A stretch of DNA of 64,000 nt from the NCBI GenBank assembly GCA_035772785.1, contig JAOCPU010000004.1, forward strand, positions 620,001 through 684,000. Reading direction: 5' to 3'. The first letter of the stretch is position 1; each line of letters starts with the position of its first letter. The DNA is from Phlebiopsis flavidoalba (Eukaryota > Basidiomycota > Agaricomycetes > Polyporales > Phanerochaetaceae). The translations under genes and the position numbers were made by a program. This document shows positions 24,530 through 36,118 of the stretch, piece after piece. The notes under the pieces were generated by a model, which was not told where the DNA came from, made no database searches, and saw only the letters and a list, made by a program, of their open reading frames with translations.

Positions 24530-24554
24530 CCCCCCCCCCCCCCCCCCCCCCCCC
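24530..24554 (+). repeat. Run of 25 C residues
   Basis: An uninterrupted C run, followed by CACCCACCCCCACCC and, 40 bases on, another C-rich block, just downstream of the low-complexity gene at 23050. The exact length is likely unreliable in any sequencing technology. Confidence 0.9.
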
Positions 24555-24619
24555 ACCCACCCCCACCCGCATGGTTTTTTTTCCGCACCACCCCCCCCCA
24601 CGGTGGCCGGTTAGCAGTC

Positions 24620-25645
24620 ATGGCGCTACGTAACCGCTTGCGGTATGGACTTGTTGTGTTGCGCTGCTACAGTCTCTTACGTGGTGGTTGAACCGGAGGC
24701 CGCCGGTTGAGGTGCCTGTGGGGGTACTTCCAGATGTATTAAAAGCTGTTTTCTTTCGTAACTTTTATGGGGGTGTATGAGAGGAGTTGGTTCTATGTAT
24801 GCGCGTTAGTGTTGTTGTTGTAAGAGTAGTGTATAGCTAGCTGGTTCAATTAGTAGTCGTCCTTGCATTGCATTGCATTGTTTGTTAGAGATATGGGGTC
24901 TCGTAATGAGAGGTGGTGTTTTCCCCCACCCGTTACTTGTGTAAAGACGTGATTGGCAGAGTGTGTATAGAGGTGTTGACCAGAATATTGTGATACTGCT
25001 AGTTGTCACTGTTTCATCTTCACAGATCTTGAGAGAGCAGTCGATTTAGGTCCACCAGAGTCACCGTTGTGCTTAAGGACAAGTCGCCTGCAACCATAGT
25101 ACCATGACTCGCAGACCGCGCTCACAAGTGTGGTATTGATTCGAATTCGGAGGGAAACGGTCGTAACTACGACACTTAGGCCCACAATATTGAAATTTTG
25201 AGTCAGCGCAAAATTGAGTCCATATCGCGCATCTGAGTTTCGGCCCTCGCCTTCGGGAATCGTGACTCTTCAGTGCTAACCGAGGGCCGGCCGGCGTGTG
25301 CCGGCCGCGCGTCTGATGTCATCAACGCCTGGTCTGCTGCAGGCGCTAGGCATAATTAACGGTCGTTTTATCATCGCCCTCAAACCGTTGCAGCTCGATA
25401 GCACACAGCTACTGCTCTGCCTGTTCCCCTTCTGCGGCATATCAGCTCACCTCGAGGCTTTGGATAATTCTAGGACAAGCGAAATTCTGCATCTCAGTCT
25501 ATTCTCCTGCTTCCAATAGCGCAGTTCGTGCTTAGGCCACCAAACATTACTACCCACGTTCTAACATCCATGCCTCTCCCTCGACATTGCCACCATCTAT
25601 CACACACAGTGAGCGCCGACCACGCGTTTAATACGGTACCTTCCG
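24620..25645. other. Gene-free stretch before the FunK1 array
   Basis: About 1 kb with no supported coding region. A short direct repeat of CATTG (TTGCATTGCATTGCATTG) lies at about 24865-24881. A GCCGGCCG-rich dyad (GAGGGCCGGCCGGCGTGTGCC) lies at about 25282. The promoter of the FunK1 gene at 25646 should lie in the last part. It does not obviously resemble the leader shared by the copies at 33164 and 52485. Confidence 0.45.
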
Positions 25646-28474
25646 ATGCTTGCATATGTGAAGACTGATGCTTTGTCGGCGCGATGCCCGCTCCCCAACT
25701 ATTTCTGGACCAGTTTCATAAAAAGAAGCAACCCAAAGGCCCAGCTCGACCTAAACGCCGACTATCATCAGTTTCTCAATCTCTCTCCGGGGCAGAGTCT
25801 ACTCAGGATAGTATGCGCTTCATTCGTGAGTCAACAACCCGCGTTGATTGGTGTAGTCGCGTCTGACATGTATGGTAGATCAAAGCCGTCACAGAGTCGG
25901 GTGTGTGACACCCAGAGCTACAGGGGGCTCTACCAAGCCAAGACGACGCGTCGGCGCGAACGAGAAGACAACATGGACGACGTACTACGCGCCACAGCAC
26001 GACGTGAACTAGGCGAGGTACTGACCTCACGTATGCCGACGAATCCGACATTCCAGCCTGCCCCGCGATTGGCGTCCGCCGGAGACCTGCGTCGGACAGA
26101 GTAGCAGGAAGCCCGCGCGCGGGGACGAAGGCCAAGCAGGGGAAGACGCTCTATTACAATTTTGCGACGAACGTGCTCCGACGTCGAGGTCGTGCATGAT
26201 GTAAATGCGGATCCGTTTGAGGATCCGCCGGAGGCCGTCTCGTCGGCGGGCTCGTCTGGGCGGTTCAGCGCGTCTCCAAAGTCTGCATCGTCTGCGTCGG
26301 CCTACCAAGGACAACTCCCCTCCCTCACCGGAATCCGAAAAAGCGCGTTCGAGCGAAGTCGCCTTCACCGAAAATGAAACAGAAGAATTTAGCTTAAGGC
26401 GCGCTCACACCGTGAGCCCGTCCGCGTCGGATAAACGGCGTTCGTCAAAGCCACGTACTCCGCTATCACCCATTCAACCTGCATCTGTATCAGCGTCCTT
26501 ACCACTCCTCTCAGCGCCACCAAGCCTCGCCCTGCAGATCCGCTGCTCCCAAAAATAAAAAAAAAAACCCCGTCATCATCGCGTAGGCACCCCTCAGAGC
26601 GGGCCCCGTCCTCTCCCCCGAAGATCATCTCGGGTTCCTCCGGTCGTCCTATTGGACGTCCTTCGATAGACGCATGAACATCGACGCGCAAGTATTCCGC
26701 GCTCGGATGGTCGGGCACGTCAAGGCGGAGTTCGCGCTGAGCAAGCACCGTCTGTTCGTTTTGCAAGTGGTCATTGTCAATCGTTTCGTGCGGTTCATAC
26801 GCTGGGACCACGACGGGCGCTGTCGTCACCGACGATTCGATTTCATCGAGAACCCGGATTTGCTTGCGGAGTTCTTTTGGAGATTCAACCACATGTCTAG
26901 TGAAGAGCGCGGGTTCGACCCCAGCGCGAAGCTTGCGACCCCCGACGGAAAGCAACGGAAGTTTGAGGCCGCTGTCACAGCATTTCTCGAAGACATGACA
27001 GACCTCCAGGCAGGCCCCTCGCGCACCAGCGATAGCGTATACGTGTGGTCCACAATAATGGAGACACCCTTAGGAAAGGCGCCAGGAGCGCATTCTACCA
27101 GGTGCCGGAGTGACACTCGACGAGGTAAGACGTATCCCACGTGGAAGATACGGGTCGCCGATGCTACGTAACGTCCAAAACCACCGACCTCATTATCCGA
27201 CGGCCGTTCTCGGACAGCTTAACTCTCTGGGGCCGTGCGACTCGGCCTATCTCGCATACGACGTGACTAGCGGCCGCATATTATGCCTGAAAGACACCTG
27301 GCGACTGGACAACGTCGACTTTCTGCCCGAGGCAGAGACCTTCCGTCACCTGATGCGCCACGGCGGGTGTCGCATATACCAGAACTTTTGTACGGCGGAG
27401 ACGTGTGCTCGGAGTCTGGGCTCGCGCAGAGCACTGGTTTCGCAAGTCTCCGGTGTAGACGATGCCGGATGGCGTGCGACGACTTTGTGTTCTCGACAGG
27501 CACGTTCACCACCGGCTCGTCCAAGAGGTGGCGTATCCGCTTGAGAACGTTACGGACGAAAGGCACTTTGTTCAGGTGTTGCATGATGTGCTCTGCGGTA
27601 CGTCAAGACCTGTTCTTCGCACCAGTCCGCGCGCTGACGATCAACCCCGATAGCTATGAGAGACGCTTACGACACAGCCGGGTTCCTTCATATCGCGATA
27701 TCAGCTATCGCAACGTCATGATAACTCAATCTGGTAAGGGCATACTCAATGACTGGGATCATGCCGGACCGAAAGATAAACTCGCTCGCGGTCTTGTAAG
27801 TCTTGTTCGTTGCTTTCTATCACCCGTTCTACGCTGATCAAGAAGTAGGGCACTTGTCGACGATGTCTATTGCTCTACTCAGAGACCCGAACAGGTTTCA
27901 CGACATGGTTGATGATTTAGAATCCTTCTTTTGGGTTCTTGTCATGGGTGCCCTCAAAGACTTCGCCGAACCGGCCAATGGTTTGACCAAGGACTATTTG
28001 ACGAAGTACTCAGGAATCGAAAAAAATGTCTCGTGGTCGGCGGCTCGAAAAAGAACTCGGCTTTGTATGACGGCCAGCTGCATAAACGAGTAGTACAGAT
28101 GCCCTACGTTCCAAGACCTGATCTTCCAGTTCACTCGCTGTTGGGCTCAGTATTACGTCTACGTTCAAACTCGTCTCCCCTAGAACCAGACTCCGAAAAC
28201 GACCCCAAGGCCATCTTAGAATCGGTCTCCTCGTCAGCTCAGTCCCCCCCCATCCGTACCTGGATCGAAACTTGAAGGCCGCAATTGATCGTTTTTCAGT
28301 CATGCTGCACTCGCCACAATCCCCCACCAGGAGGCCAATTCCGCCGACGGCTTCCGGCACCAACCAGGATATATCAGTCACACGCGTGGTATAAAACGCC
28401 GAGCCGACGGCACTGTAGATGATGCTCTAGATCTACCTGCTGTTCGACGCTCAAAGCGTTTGAGGCGAGTTTAA
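25646..28474 (+). CDS. FunK1 fungal-type protein kinase, type I, copy A
   Basis: FunK1 proteins are fungal-specific kinases related to aminoglycoside-phosphotransferase-like folds; targets are unknown. The reading starts ML... and, with one base removed, DGCFVGAMPAPQLFLDQF as in the other type I copies. Next come GAESTQDSMRFI, an intron, YQAKTTRRREREDNMD (25937-25978), the conserved block PLSPIQPASVS (26459-26491), FRARMVGHVKAEF, RFIRWDHDG, FFWRFNHMSSEERGFDPSAK (about 26874-26930), and TYPTWKIRV. Then come YLAYDVTSGRILCLKDTWRL (about 27250-27308) and ENVTDERHFVQVLHDVLC. After an intron come AMRDAYDTAGFLHRDISYRN (HRD, about 27654-27713) and GKGILNDWDHAG (DWD in place of DFG, about 27736-27771). 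After another intron come MVDDLESFFWVLVMGALKDF and a basic tail, AVRRSKRLRRV, stop at 28472. Several single-base shifts occur, but the catalytic motifs are all present. It is convergent with the type II copy ending at 28752. Confidence 0.82.
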
Positions 28475-28751
28475 TCTAGCATGGACACCATAATTCTGTA
28501 ATGAATGTATTATATTTTCAATTTCAATGTTTAGACTCCATTCAAGGCTCCGCGCACATATTGCTGTCGATATCAAGACGTGTATATACTCACATGGACA
28601 GAACAGAACAGAAGTAACAATTAGACAATGATCGGATTGTGACCTTGCAAGCGCATTTGCCGAAGCCAATGTCTGAAAGGCCCATATTTACCCGCACCGT
28701 GTGTACTCGCTACGCGAAAGCCGTATACTAACGACGTAAGATATTCACCGA

Positions 28752-31258
28752 TTAGTTCTTCTTCGGCTTCTTCTGAGACCTAGCATCTGTGACAGGAGTT
28801 GATCCACCCGCTGTCTTCCGCTTGGAATTACTTCCGGATCTCAGTCCAAGCCTAGACGTTTTTGCGCCGAATTTTGGCCAGGCTCCCGGAGTTTTCCATC
28901 ACATCTTGCTGCCGCTTACGGCTACTCGAGTTTTGAGCAGCGGCGACCACGTCGGCACTTGAGAGGCCTTTGCGGCTGTTCTTGGTTTGTATTGATCACT
29001 AACTATGTCGTTTGGTAGCCATCCGGGTTGCTCAAGCGCGCGATCAAGCAAGACATCCACCAGTCCGGATTCTCCAATTGTGCACGATTCTCCTCAAATC
29101 TCGTTATGTCCGTCGCGAAGTCCCGCATGTCTCTGTTTTGTTCATAGTGCTTTCCAGAGCTTCAAAAGCTCGTCGAGAAGCGATTGCAATGGAGTGCAGT
29201 CGAATGGAAGTTTAGTAGGTCATCGTGCGTCAGGAGTGCCCGTTTGGTTGCTCCGCCCGTGACGAGGACCTTGCAGTCGCGGGTAATAACTTCCTTCCAT
29301 TGCTTTCGTCGAATAGGTTGTTACCAGTGGAGGAAAGCTTGGGGAATATCGCTGTGGCAGAAATGCAGAGTGGCGTATACGAGAACCCAGAATACAGCCT
29401 CTAAGTCGTGAATCAGCCTATGTTCGTTGATCCTGCCTTGCAAGAGTTCTATCCCCATGAATTGCCACGTAGTCTGACACGGATTCAATATGTTGAGCAA
29501 AGGTATGTTTAGAAATGTTTCTTACGCTGAAAAAAGCCGCATGACCACCCTCATCTAGAGCATTGGTACGTCCCGCATGATCCCAATCGGTTAGAATGCC
29601 TCTAACGCCGTCCAGGGTTTTCCACAAACAAAATGTTGGCAAAAGTGATGTCGCATGTTTAAAGGCCCACACCGTTCGCGTGTTTGAATGCCTGAGATGA
29701 GAATGTAAGTATAAGCCTACTGTGAGAGACTAGAAGTATGGCAAACGACGTACACTGAAGAACGTCGCGAATTACAATAATTAATTGTTTCGAGTTCTTC
29801 AAGCCATCCAGGCCGCATGCGAGCTGCTGCACCACTCGGCCATGGACGGTATTTCCTGAAATTCTTGTCACAGGCGGCAAGACCTTCATCCACGAATTGA
29901 ACAGTGGTGTGGTGGTTTGAGCTTGCCCGTCGGAGTCGCAAACAGTGCCACCACAGATGGAATCAGAACGTGCTTGGCCTTCGAATCCTCGAGCATCTTG
30001 TAGGCTTCCATCTCAGTGAGAGTGGTCGCATGCGACACCCACCATGTATCTTTCAAGAACAGAAGCTCCTTGGCTTCTATGTCGTATGCAACATATCCAC
30101 GAGTCCCCTCGGCCAACTATGGCGCAATTTGCGTGGAATGGGGCCCCAACAAGAAACTGCCAAATGCCGGGTGTGCTCGCCGTCATAGCCAGACTCGCCG
30201 GCCGTGGCGTCCACAGAAACCTTACAGACGGGATAGCGCAGCCACGGGACTTCTTAGCCATAGCTTTGGCTATGGTAGAGGGTATGGTTGGCTGTCCCCT
30301 CAGGCGGGACGCGAAAACTGGTCCACTGGCGGCCAGGAACGCCTCCCTCTCATCACTCGTGGGCCGTACTGACGGTTTCATCCCATCCGCGCTCTTCCTC
30401 CGTGGCATGAGCGAAACCGCCACAAGAACCTAGGCGAGGATGTCTGGCTTCTTGATTATGTCGAACGACTTTCGTGACTATAGCTCCAGATCGGTCCCAG
30501 TAGTGAAGATGCGAGCATATGTGCGAGCGACCAACACCACCTGGTACAGAAATCCGACGTGGCTGGTGTTTTGAATTGGCTATCAGCGTACGATGGCCAG
30601 TTGCCCTCTGAGTGCTGTGGGGTGTGCGTGCCTTTGCGCTGGGGGTTCGAACATTGCAGTGGGGTCCTGGGGCATCCAGTCCTCGAAGGGTCGTCATCGG
30701 AGTTTGTATTTGAGCTCTATAGATAGAGCCGTGTTGGGGATAGTATCGTATGGTCCTTTGTTGGTTCCGGTGGTATAGATTTGCTTTGTCGTGTTTGGGA
30801 GGGGAATACGCATGCCGATGTCCGGTCGAAGGTCACCGACGGTAGTATACTTTGTCTGCAGATATGACGAATTCGACATCCTTCGGGAACTTGACTTCTT
30901 TGAGGCCCTCTATCTATACAGTCATAGTCAGTAACAATCCAGTAATAAAGTGAAGTTGTTGTTCGAGCAGAAAGCACTACTCACAACCAGATTATACATG
31001 TCTTTCTCCTTTTCAGCGTTTTCCAGGTCGTCGAAGTCCGCTCTTGATACGTTCTCCTCAGAAGAAGAGTGTTCGGACGGCATGACGTTGGGGAATCGGG
31101 TGTCAATGAATTTGGAAGGATCTACAGGTCCGCGCCAGTGGCCACGCATCTTGTTCGCGTAGTCGACGCGCATATCCGTCGCGTTTCTTCTGTTCAGTCT
31201 CATAGCCGGTCACTTGTCGTCCTTTAGAAGGTGTGGAGGTGACAATACTATCAGGCAT
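28752..31258 (-). CDS. FunK1 fungal-type protein kinase, type II, copy D
   Basis: Second kind of FunK1 in this window, with different N- and C-termini from type I. It starts MPDSIVTSTPSKGRQVTGYE at 31258. Next come RGPVDPSKFIDTRFPNVMPS (about 31130-31070), LKEVKFPKDVEFVISADK (about 30900-30848), LIANSKHQPRR, YWDRSGAIVTK (about 30505-30475), RGYVAYDIEAKELLFLKDTW (about 30105-30045) and GILTDWDHAGRTNALDEGGH (about 29605-29545). After an intron come HRLIHDLEAVFWVLVYATL, PDWWIDVLLD (about 29070-29040) and a Lys-rich tail, ARSQKKPKKN, stop at 28752. The HRD motif is read only after adding one base at about 29650 (KHxDITFANIL). Frame changes are more frequent than in copy A. It is tail-to-tail with copy A; the stop codons are about 280 bases apart. 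Confidence 0.75.
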
Positions 31259-31299
31259 GGTCGTTGTTCAAGAAGGACTGTAGGATTGGCCACAGCCAT

Positions 31300-31620
31300 G
31301 TCAGGAATTCATAAAAAGGGTTTCAACGCAATATACACACGTATTAAATCTCTGGGACAAATAACGAGGACCTCGTAATTGAGACGTTGATCTTGCAGCC
31401 CTGTAAAATGTAAACGATGTTGTGCGCTGGATGATGAGTAGGACACAGATGAGGAAAGAAGATGACGGAAGGGATGAGTGTCCTGAAAAGGAAATCACGA
31501 GTGAGAAATGGAGGGTTAAAATAGGCCAGACTGAGCTCAACGCCTCGTGTATACAAGCGAGTTTTGATGCCCATCTATGTAAGCAGCAATTTTCATCGAT
31601 TTGATGGGTAAAGCTCACGT
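31300..31620 (-). promoter_or_regulatory. Upstream leader/promoter block of type II copy D, duplicated upstream of copy C
   Basis: This block lies 50-360 bases before the start of copy D and matches 38760-39060, the same position before copy C. A shared stretch, CATCAAAA.TCGCTT.GTATACACGAGGCG, is visible in both in the sense of the kinases. Open frames in the two copies do not keep the same protein, so it is more likely promoter plus 5' leader than a gene. Confidence 0.45.
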
Positions 31621-32942
31621 GGGGGATAGACGATCTTTTACTGTTGTAGTCTCGTATAATCGGACATCTGTCTCGCTGAGTCTATCGCGACCCATAAACG
31701 TCGTGGACTCCCGGGGCCTACATGTGCACAAACCAGCGATGGCTATGTTCAGGGGCGCATCGAGCACGAACCAAGAGGTCTTCGTCAGTATCAAACTTGA
31801 GATCGATACAATCGAATGACCTTACAATCGTAGAAGTGTTTTGGGGTATGGTGATGCGCAGCTCGAAATAGGTGGGTATAGAGGGCAAGTAGAGCGAGTC
31901 CTGTGTTAGCAGTAGACACAGAGTTATAAGCTAGATTTTTATCCATCCCGACAAACGACATTCATGTAAAGTAGTGACGTTTGTGTTATTGAAGCTGTAG
32001 GGTGAAATCCAAGCGAGGGATAGGGAACATATTTTATGTGACGTGTCAGCTTGTGGGCCGCGCTCGACGTGATCGCCGCACCAACACTCGCCTGAGATCA
32101 ATGCTACAAGCTGATGATACTCAGCCCGTCAATGGGAGCCAGACCATCTTATCGTGAATTATCACTGATCAAGCTCACTGAATGTGGCGAATAGCTGTGA
32201 AATATTTTGTCACTGACCCACGTTGCCTCCAAACGAGAGCGCTAGGCATCATGCCGCTGATTACATAACATCTCTCGGGACGCCACCGTAAGGGTTTGCG
32301 TGCTGCCCTTCTGCTCAACGCGCCGCGTTCAGACCTGTGTACCACCACTGTCAGACGAGTGCAGTGCGTAGCTGCCGGGGTTTCTCCGGAACAGGCGAAT
32401 GGCCCGGGCATACAAATACAAACGTCTTTGCCGAGTTTTTGGAGAAAGAGGTGGCACTTCTGTCGCCTCCGGTCCATAGCTCCTCAGATGTTTGATAGAC
32501 CATGGATAACATCTTACATTGTACAACATGAGGATTATGAAGGCTGTCTTGATTTACTGTGGTCGCTAGCCACTGCAAATGGAACAGGCTAACGGTCATC
32601 TGCCCTACATATTACGTTAGCGTGATGACAGATTTGCCCCTGCACCGTCGCAAACCTGGCATACCAAGGTTTCTGGGTCCTTTGCCATCTTTCACAAGGT
32701 CGAGTTTTACGAAAAGAAAAACATAATTTTACAATTGCAAACTACTGATGACGTTAGTGCAAGAATTCTTGTGACTTTGTCGCGGTGAGAAAGGGCCGGT
32801 GGAGGCGGGCCGCGCCCGGTCAGTGATTGACTGAGTACTGATCAATGTGATGTCATCAATGTCAGACTGGCTTGGCGCTAAGCGATAACCTTGGTTTATT
32901 GAGCACCTTCACCCGCCGCTGGCTAGCACAAAACCACATAAC
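31620..32942. other. Gene-free stretch between the two FunK1 cassettes
   Basis: About 1.3 kb between the divergent 5' ends of copies D (minus) and B (plus). No open frame here has a recognisable product. It must hold the outer promoter parts of both. A short dyad of the type CAGTGATTGACTGAGTACTGATCAATG lies near 32820-32846. Confidence 0.4.
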
Positions 32943-33163
32943 CCCCTCCACTACCTCACACACAACTGATTTTGTCATAATCCCAAACTTAGCTTGTTTA
33001 AAAAGTCGAAAATCGTAATCCTGATTCATTCTCCCCGTCTCCTCGAAACACACGATTCCGGGTCTAGGCCACAACTCCTTAGGCCGGTCTTGGTCCTCCT
33101 CCCTCTCAACAGTCTCCTTCTACCCCAATCCACTATACGCAGTCAAACGATACAGACTCTAAA
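32943..33163 (+). promoter_or_regulatory. Upstream region of FunK1 copy B, nearly identical to that of copy E
   Basis: From CCCTCCACTACCTCACACAC at 32945 to the Met at 33164, this leader matches 52486-52705 in reverse complement almost base for base, differing mainly by one-base indels. It contains the pyrimidine-rich tract TCCTCCTCCCTCTCAACAG close to the start codon. Promoter function is inferred from position and conservation. Confidence 0.55.
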
Positions 33164-35882
33164 ATGCTAGTATCAGAAAGGGACGGATGCTTTGTTGGCG
33201 CGATGCCCCCTGACTCTTCCCTAGAACAGTTCATGCAACCCGAAGGCCAACTGAGCCCTCCGCCAACTATCGACTTCTCGTCACTCTCCGGAGCAGAGTC
33301 CAGTCAGGATATATGTGTTGCATTTGTGCGTAAATTACACCCTCTTGATTGATGTAGTCGTGTTTCACACACCAGTAGATCAAAGCCGTCACGGACTCCG
33401 GCGCATGCCCGGAGCTGCAGCTATACCAGGCGTAAGACGACGCCCGCCGGCGCGAAAGAGAAGACAATATGGACGCGTACTATGAGACACAGTACGACTC
33501 TGGTCGGCAATGTGCTGACACTCGCGTCTTCCGACTATCCGGCACCTCGCCTGTCCCGCGATTGGCGTGCGACCGGAGATCTACGTCGGATAGAGGCAGG
33601 AAAGGCGCGCGGCGGGGACGAAGGCCAAGCAGGGGAAGGCGCTGTATTACAACTTTGCGACGAATGTGCTCGACATTGAGGTCGTGCATCACATGGATGC
33701 GCGGACCCGTTTCGAAGACCCGCCTGAGGCCGTCCTCGTCGCGGGGTTCGTCCGAGCGACTTAGCTCGTCTCCAAATTCGTCTGCGTCGGCCACCAATGG
33801 ACCCTTCCCAGACTTGCCAGAATCGCAAAAGGCACATTCGACAACGTCGACCCTCCCCACAGAAGGTGCACTCCCCCCACTCGTCTGCGTTGGAACAAGG
33901 CGCGTTCGTTCGAAAACCGCGCACTCCGCTATCGCCTATTCAACCTGCGTCCGTGTCACGTCCCATCACCCCTCCTAGCGCCGCCGATCCTCGTACTTGC
34001 AGATCCCTCGCTCCATGGCCGTCGACATCACGTGGGCACACCCGAAGCAGGTCCGTCCTTCTCCCCGAAAAGATCGTATCTCCGGCTCCTCGTCATCATA
34101 TTGGACCTCCTTCGAACGCATGACACATCGATGCGGAAGTCTTCCGTGCCCGGATGGGGTCGGGCACGTCAAGGCCGTAATTTGCACGACAACACCGTGT
34201 GTCCGTGCTCCAAGTGGTGATCGTGAACCTGGTTCGCACCGCGGTTCATACGCTGGGATCCACGCAGGCGCGATTGTGACCGAACGATTCGAAATTTCAT
34301 CGAAAACCCGGTATACCCTGGCAGAGTTCTTCTGGAGGTTCAATCACATGTCATAGCGAACAGCGCAGGGGTTCGATCCCCAGCGCGAAGCTTGCGACCC
34401 CAACGGAGCGGCGGAAGCTCGAGGCTGCGCAGGGTGTCACAACATTCCTCGAGGAGATGAAGGCTCCGAACGGGGACGAAACACTTTCACGCACGCTACC
34501 AGGCGCAAGAGCCGAGACTGACACTCGATGAGGGTAAGACGTATCCCACATGGAAGATACGGGTCACCGATGCTAGGACATGTAAGACCACCGACCTTGT
34601 TTGTTCGGCGGCACGTTCTCGGACAGTTCGACACTCTGGGGGTCGTGCGACTCGGGCATATCTTGCTGTACGACATGGACTAGTGGCACGTTCTCTGCCT
34701 CAAGGATACTTGGCGACTGGAAAATCCTGAATTTCCTACCGGAGGCAGAGACACCTTCCGTCACCTGATGGATCATGGCGTGTCACATATACCGGATCTC
34801 TTGTATGGCTGGCGACGTGAGCTCGGGCCTCCGCGGTCGCGCAGGGCACAGTGTCACAGATTTTCGCTGCAGACGATGCTGGTTGGCGTGCAACGAACTG
34901 TGTTCTCGACAGACATGTTCACCATCGGCTCGTGCAAGAGGTGGCGTATCCGCTCGAGAACGTCACAGACGAGAGACAATTTGTACAAGTTTTGCATGAT
35001 GTACTTTGCGGTATGTCTAGCACGCTCTTCGGGCCTATCTTTACACTGACATCGACTATAATAGCCATGAGAGATGCTTACGACAATGCGGGGTTTCTAC
35101 ATCGTGACATAAGCTATCGCAACGTCATGATAGATTCATCCGGTAAGGGCATACTCAACGACTGGGATCATGCCGGACCGAAAGATAAACTTGCACGTGG
35201 TCTTGTGAGTATGCCGTTGTAGTCCTACCGTCTACATGGCTGATGAAACATTAGGGGCACCTGGTCAACCATGTCCACCGCCCTTTTGCAAGACCCAGAT
35301 AGATTCCACGATGTGGTAGACGACTTGGAGTCTCTCTTTTGGGTCCTTTCAATGGGCCGCCACTCAAACGTTTCTCCACTCCAGGGCAAGCATTCGATCA
35401 AGGGCTTTTCGACGAGCAGTGTAGAGACGCTACGGGTCGCCTGACCGGCGGTTCGAAGAAGTATATTCAGCCTTATTCAATGGTCACATCCACAAACGAG
35501 AGTACCAATGTCCATCATTCCAAGACCTCATATTCCGGTGCACAGGCAGCTGGCTCAACCAGAATACTACGTTTACGTGCAGAACATAGTCCCCCCTGGG
35601 AGCCGGACTCACGCAACGACGAGCCAACCACGTCATAATCTGCTTCGGTTTCTCAGTCCCTTACCGCCTGGATTTCCAGATTCTTAGTCGCATTAGACCG
35701 CTTCAAGTCGTGCTGCGCACGTCAATGACACACCCTCTCAAGCGAGGTGCGAATTCCCCCTGGGCAGACGACCGGCTTGTGCACTTGGCATTATAAAACG
35801 CAGAGCCCATGATGCGATGGCGCCTAATCCAAAAACGCTGTGGTCCTCACCTACGACGATCGAAACGCATCAAAAGGCATAA
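33164..35882 (+). CDS. FunK1 fungal-type protein kinase, type I, copy B
   Basis: The N-terminus is clean: MLVSERDGCFVGAMPPDSSL, then PTIDFSSLSGAESSQDICVA before an intron. Next come REDNMDAYYE with one shift (about 33450-33490), the conserved PLSPIQPASVSRP (33928-33966), FFWRFNHMS (34328-34354), TYPTWKIRV (34541-34567), and DTFRHLMDHGVSHIPDLLYG across a frame change (about 34750-34808). Then come ENVTDERQFVQVLHDVLC, an intron ending ATAG, AMRDAYDNAGFLHRDISYRN (about 35067-35126, HRD intact) and MIDSSGKGILNDWDHAGPKD (35127-35186, DWD). After a short intron come DLESLFWVLSMG, FDQGLFDEQCRDATGRLTGG, and a basic end, RRSKRIKR, at about 35858. Many single-base indels fall in the first half compared with copy E, its near-identical inverted duplicate. 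It is convergent with type II copy C; the stops are about 240 bases apart. Confidence 0.8.
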
Positions 35883-36118
35883 ACATTGCCGACCTCGTTG
35901 TGCTGGGTATAATCATCGTTACGTTCAATACATACCACGACGCTTGTTATTCAATTCATGTTCCATAGAAAATGTGGCTCACTTCTCTGGCAACGTTGCA
36001 CTACATACAGGGTAGAGAGCGAACCGTCGCGATATACATATCCAAACCCTACCCTATAAAATGAGGATTCCACTACACGTTCGGAAAATTAAAGGCATAT
36101 CCGATCACGGGGCCAAGT

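Noticed and set aside
23900..24601. Minus-strand Gly-rich frame of 233 codons.
   Set aside because: Gly runs come from the C tract at 24530-24554; the plus strand has the better-supported Ser/Thr/Pro gene.
24640..24900. Possible telomere- or CRISPR-like short repeats (TTGCATTGCATTG).
   Set aside because: Only a few 5-base units without spacers; CRISPR arrays are not expected in fungal nuclear DNA.
34371..34381. GGTTCGATCCC, like the T-loop of a tRNA.
   Set aside because: It lies within the conserved coding block RGFDPSAK of FunK1 copy B, and no acceptor stem pairs around it.
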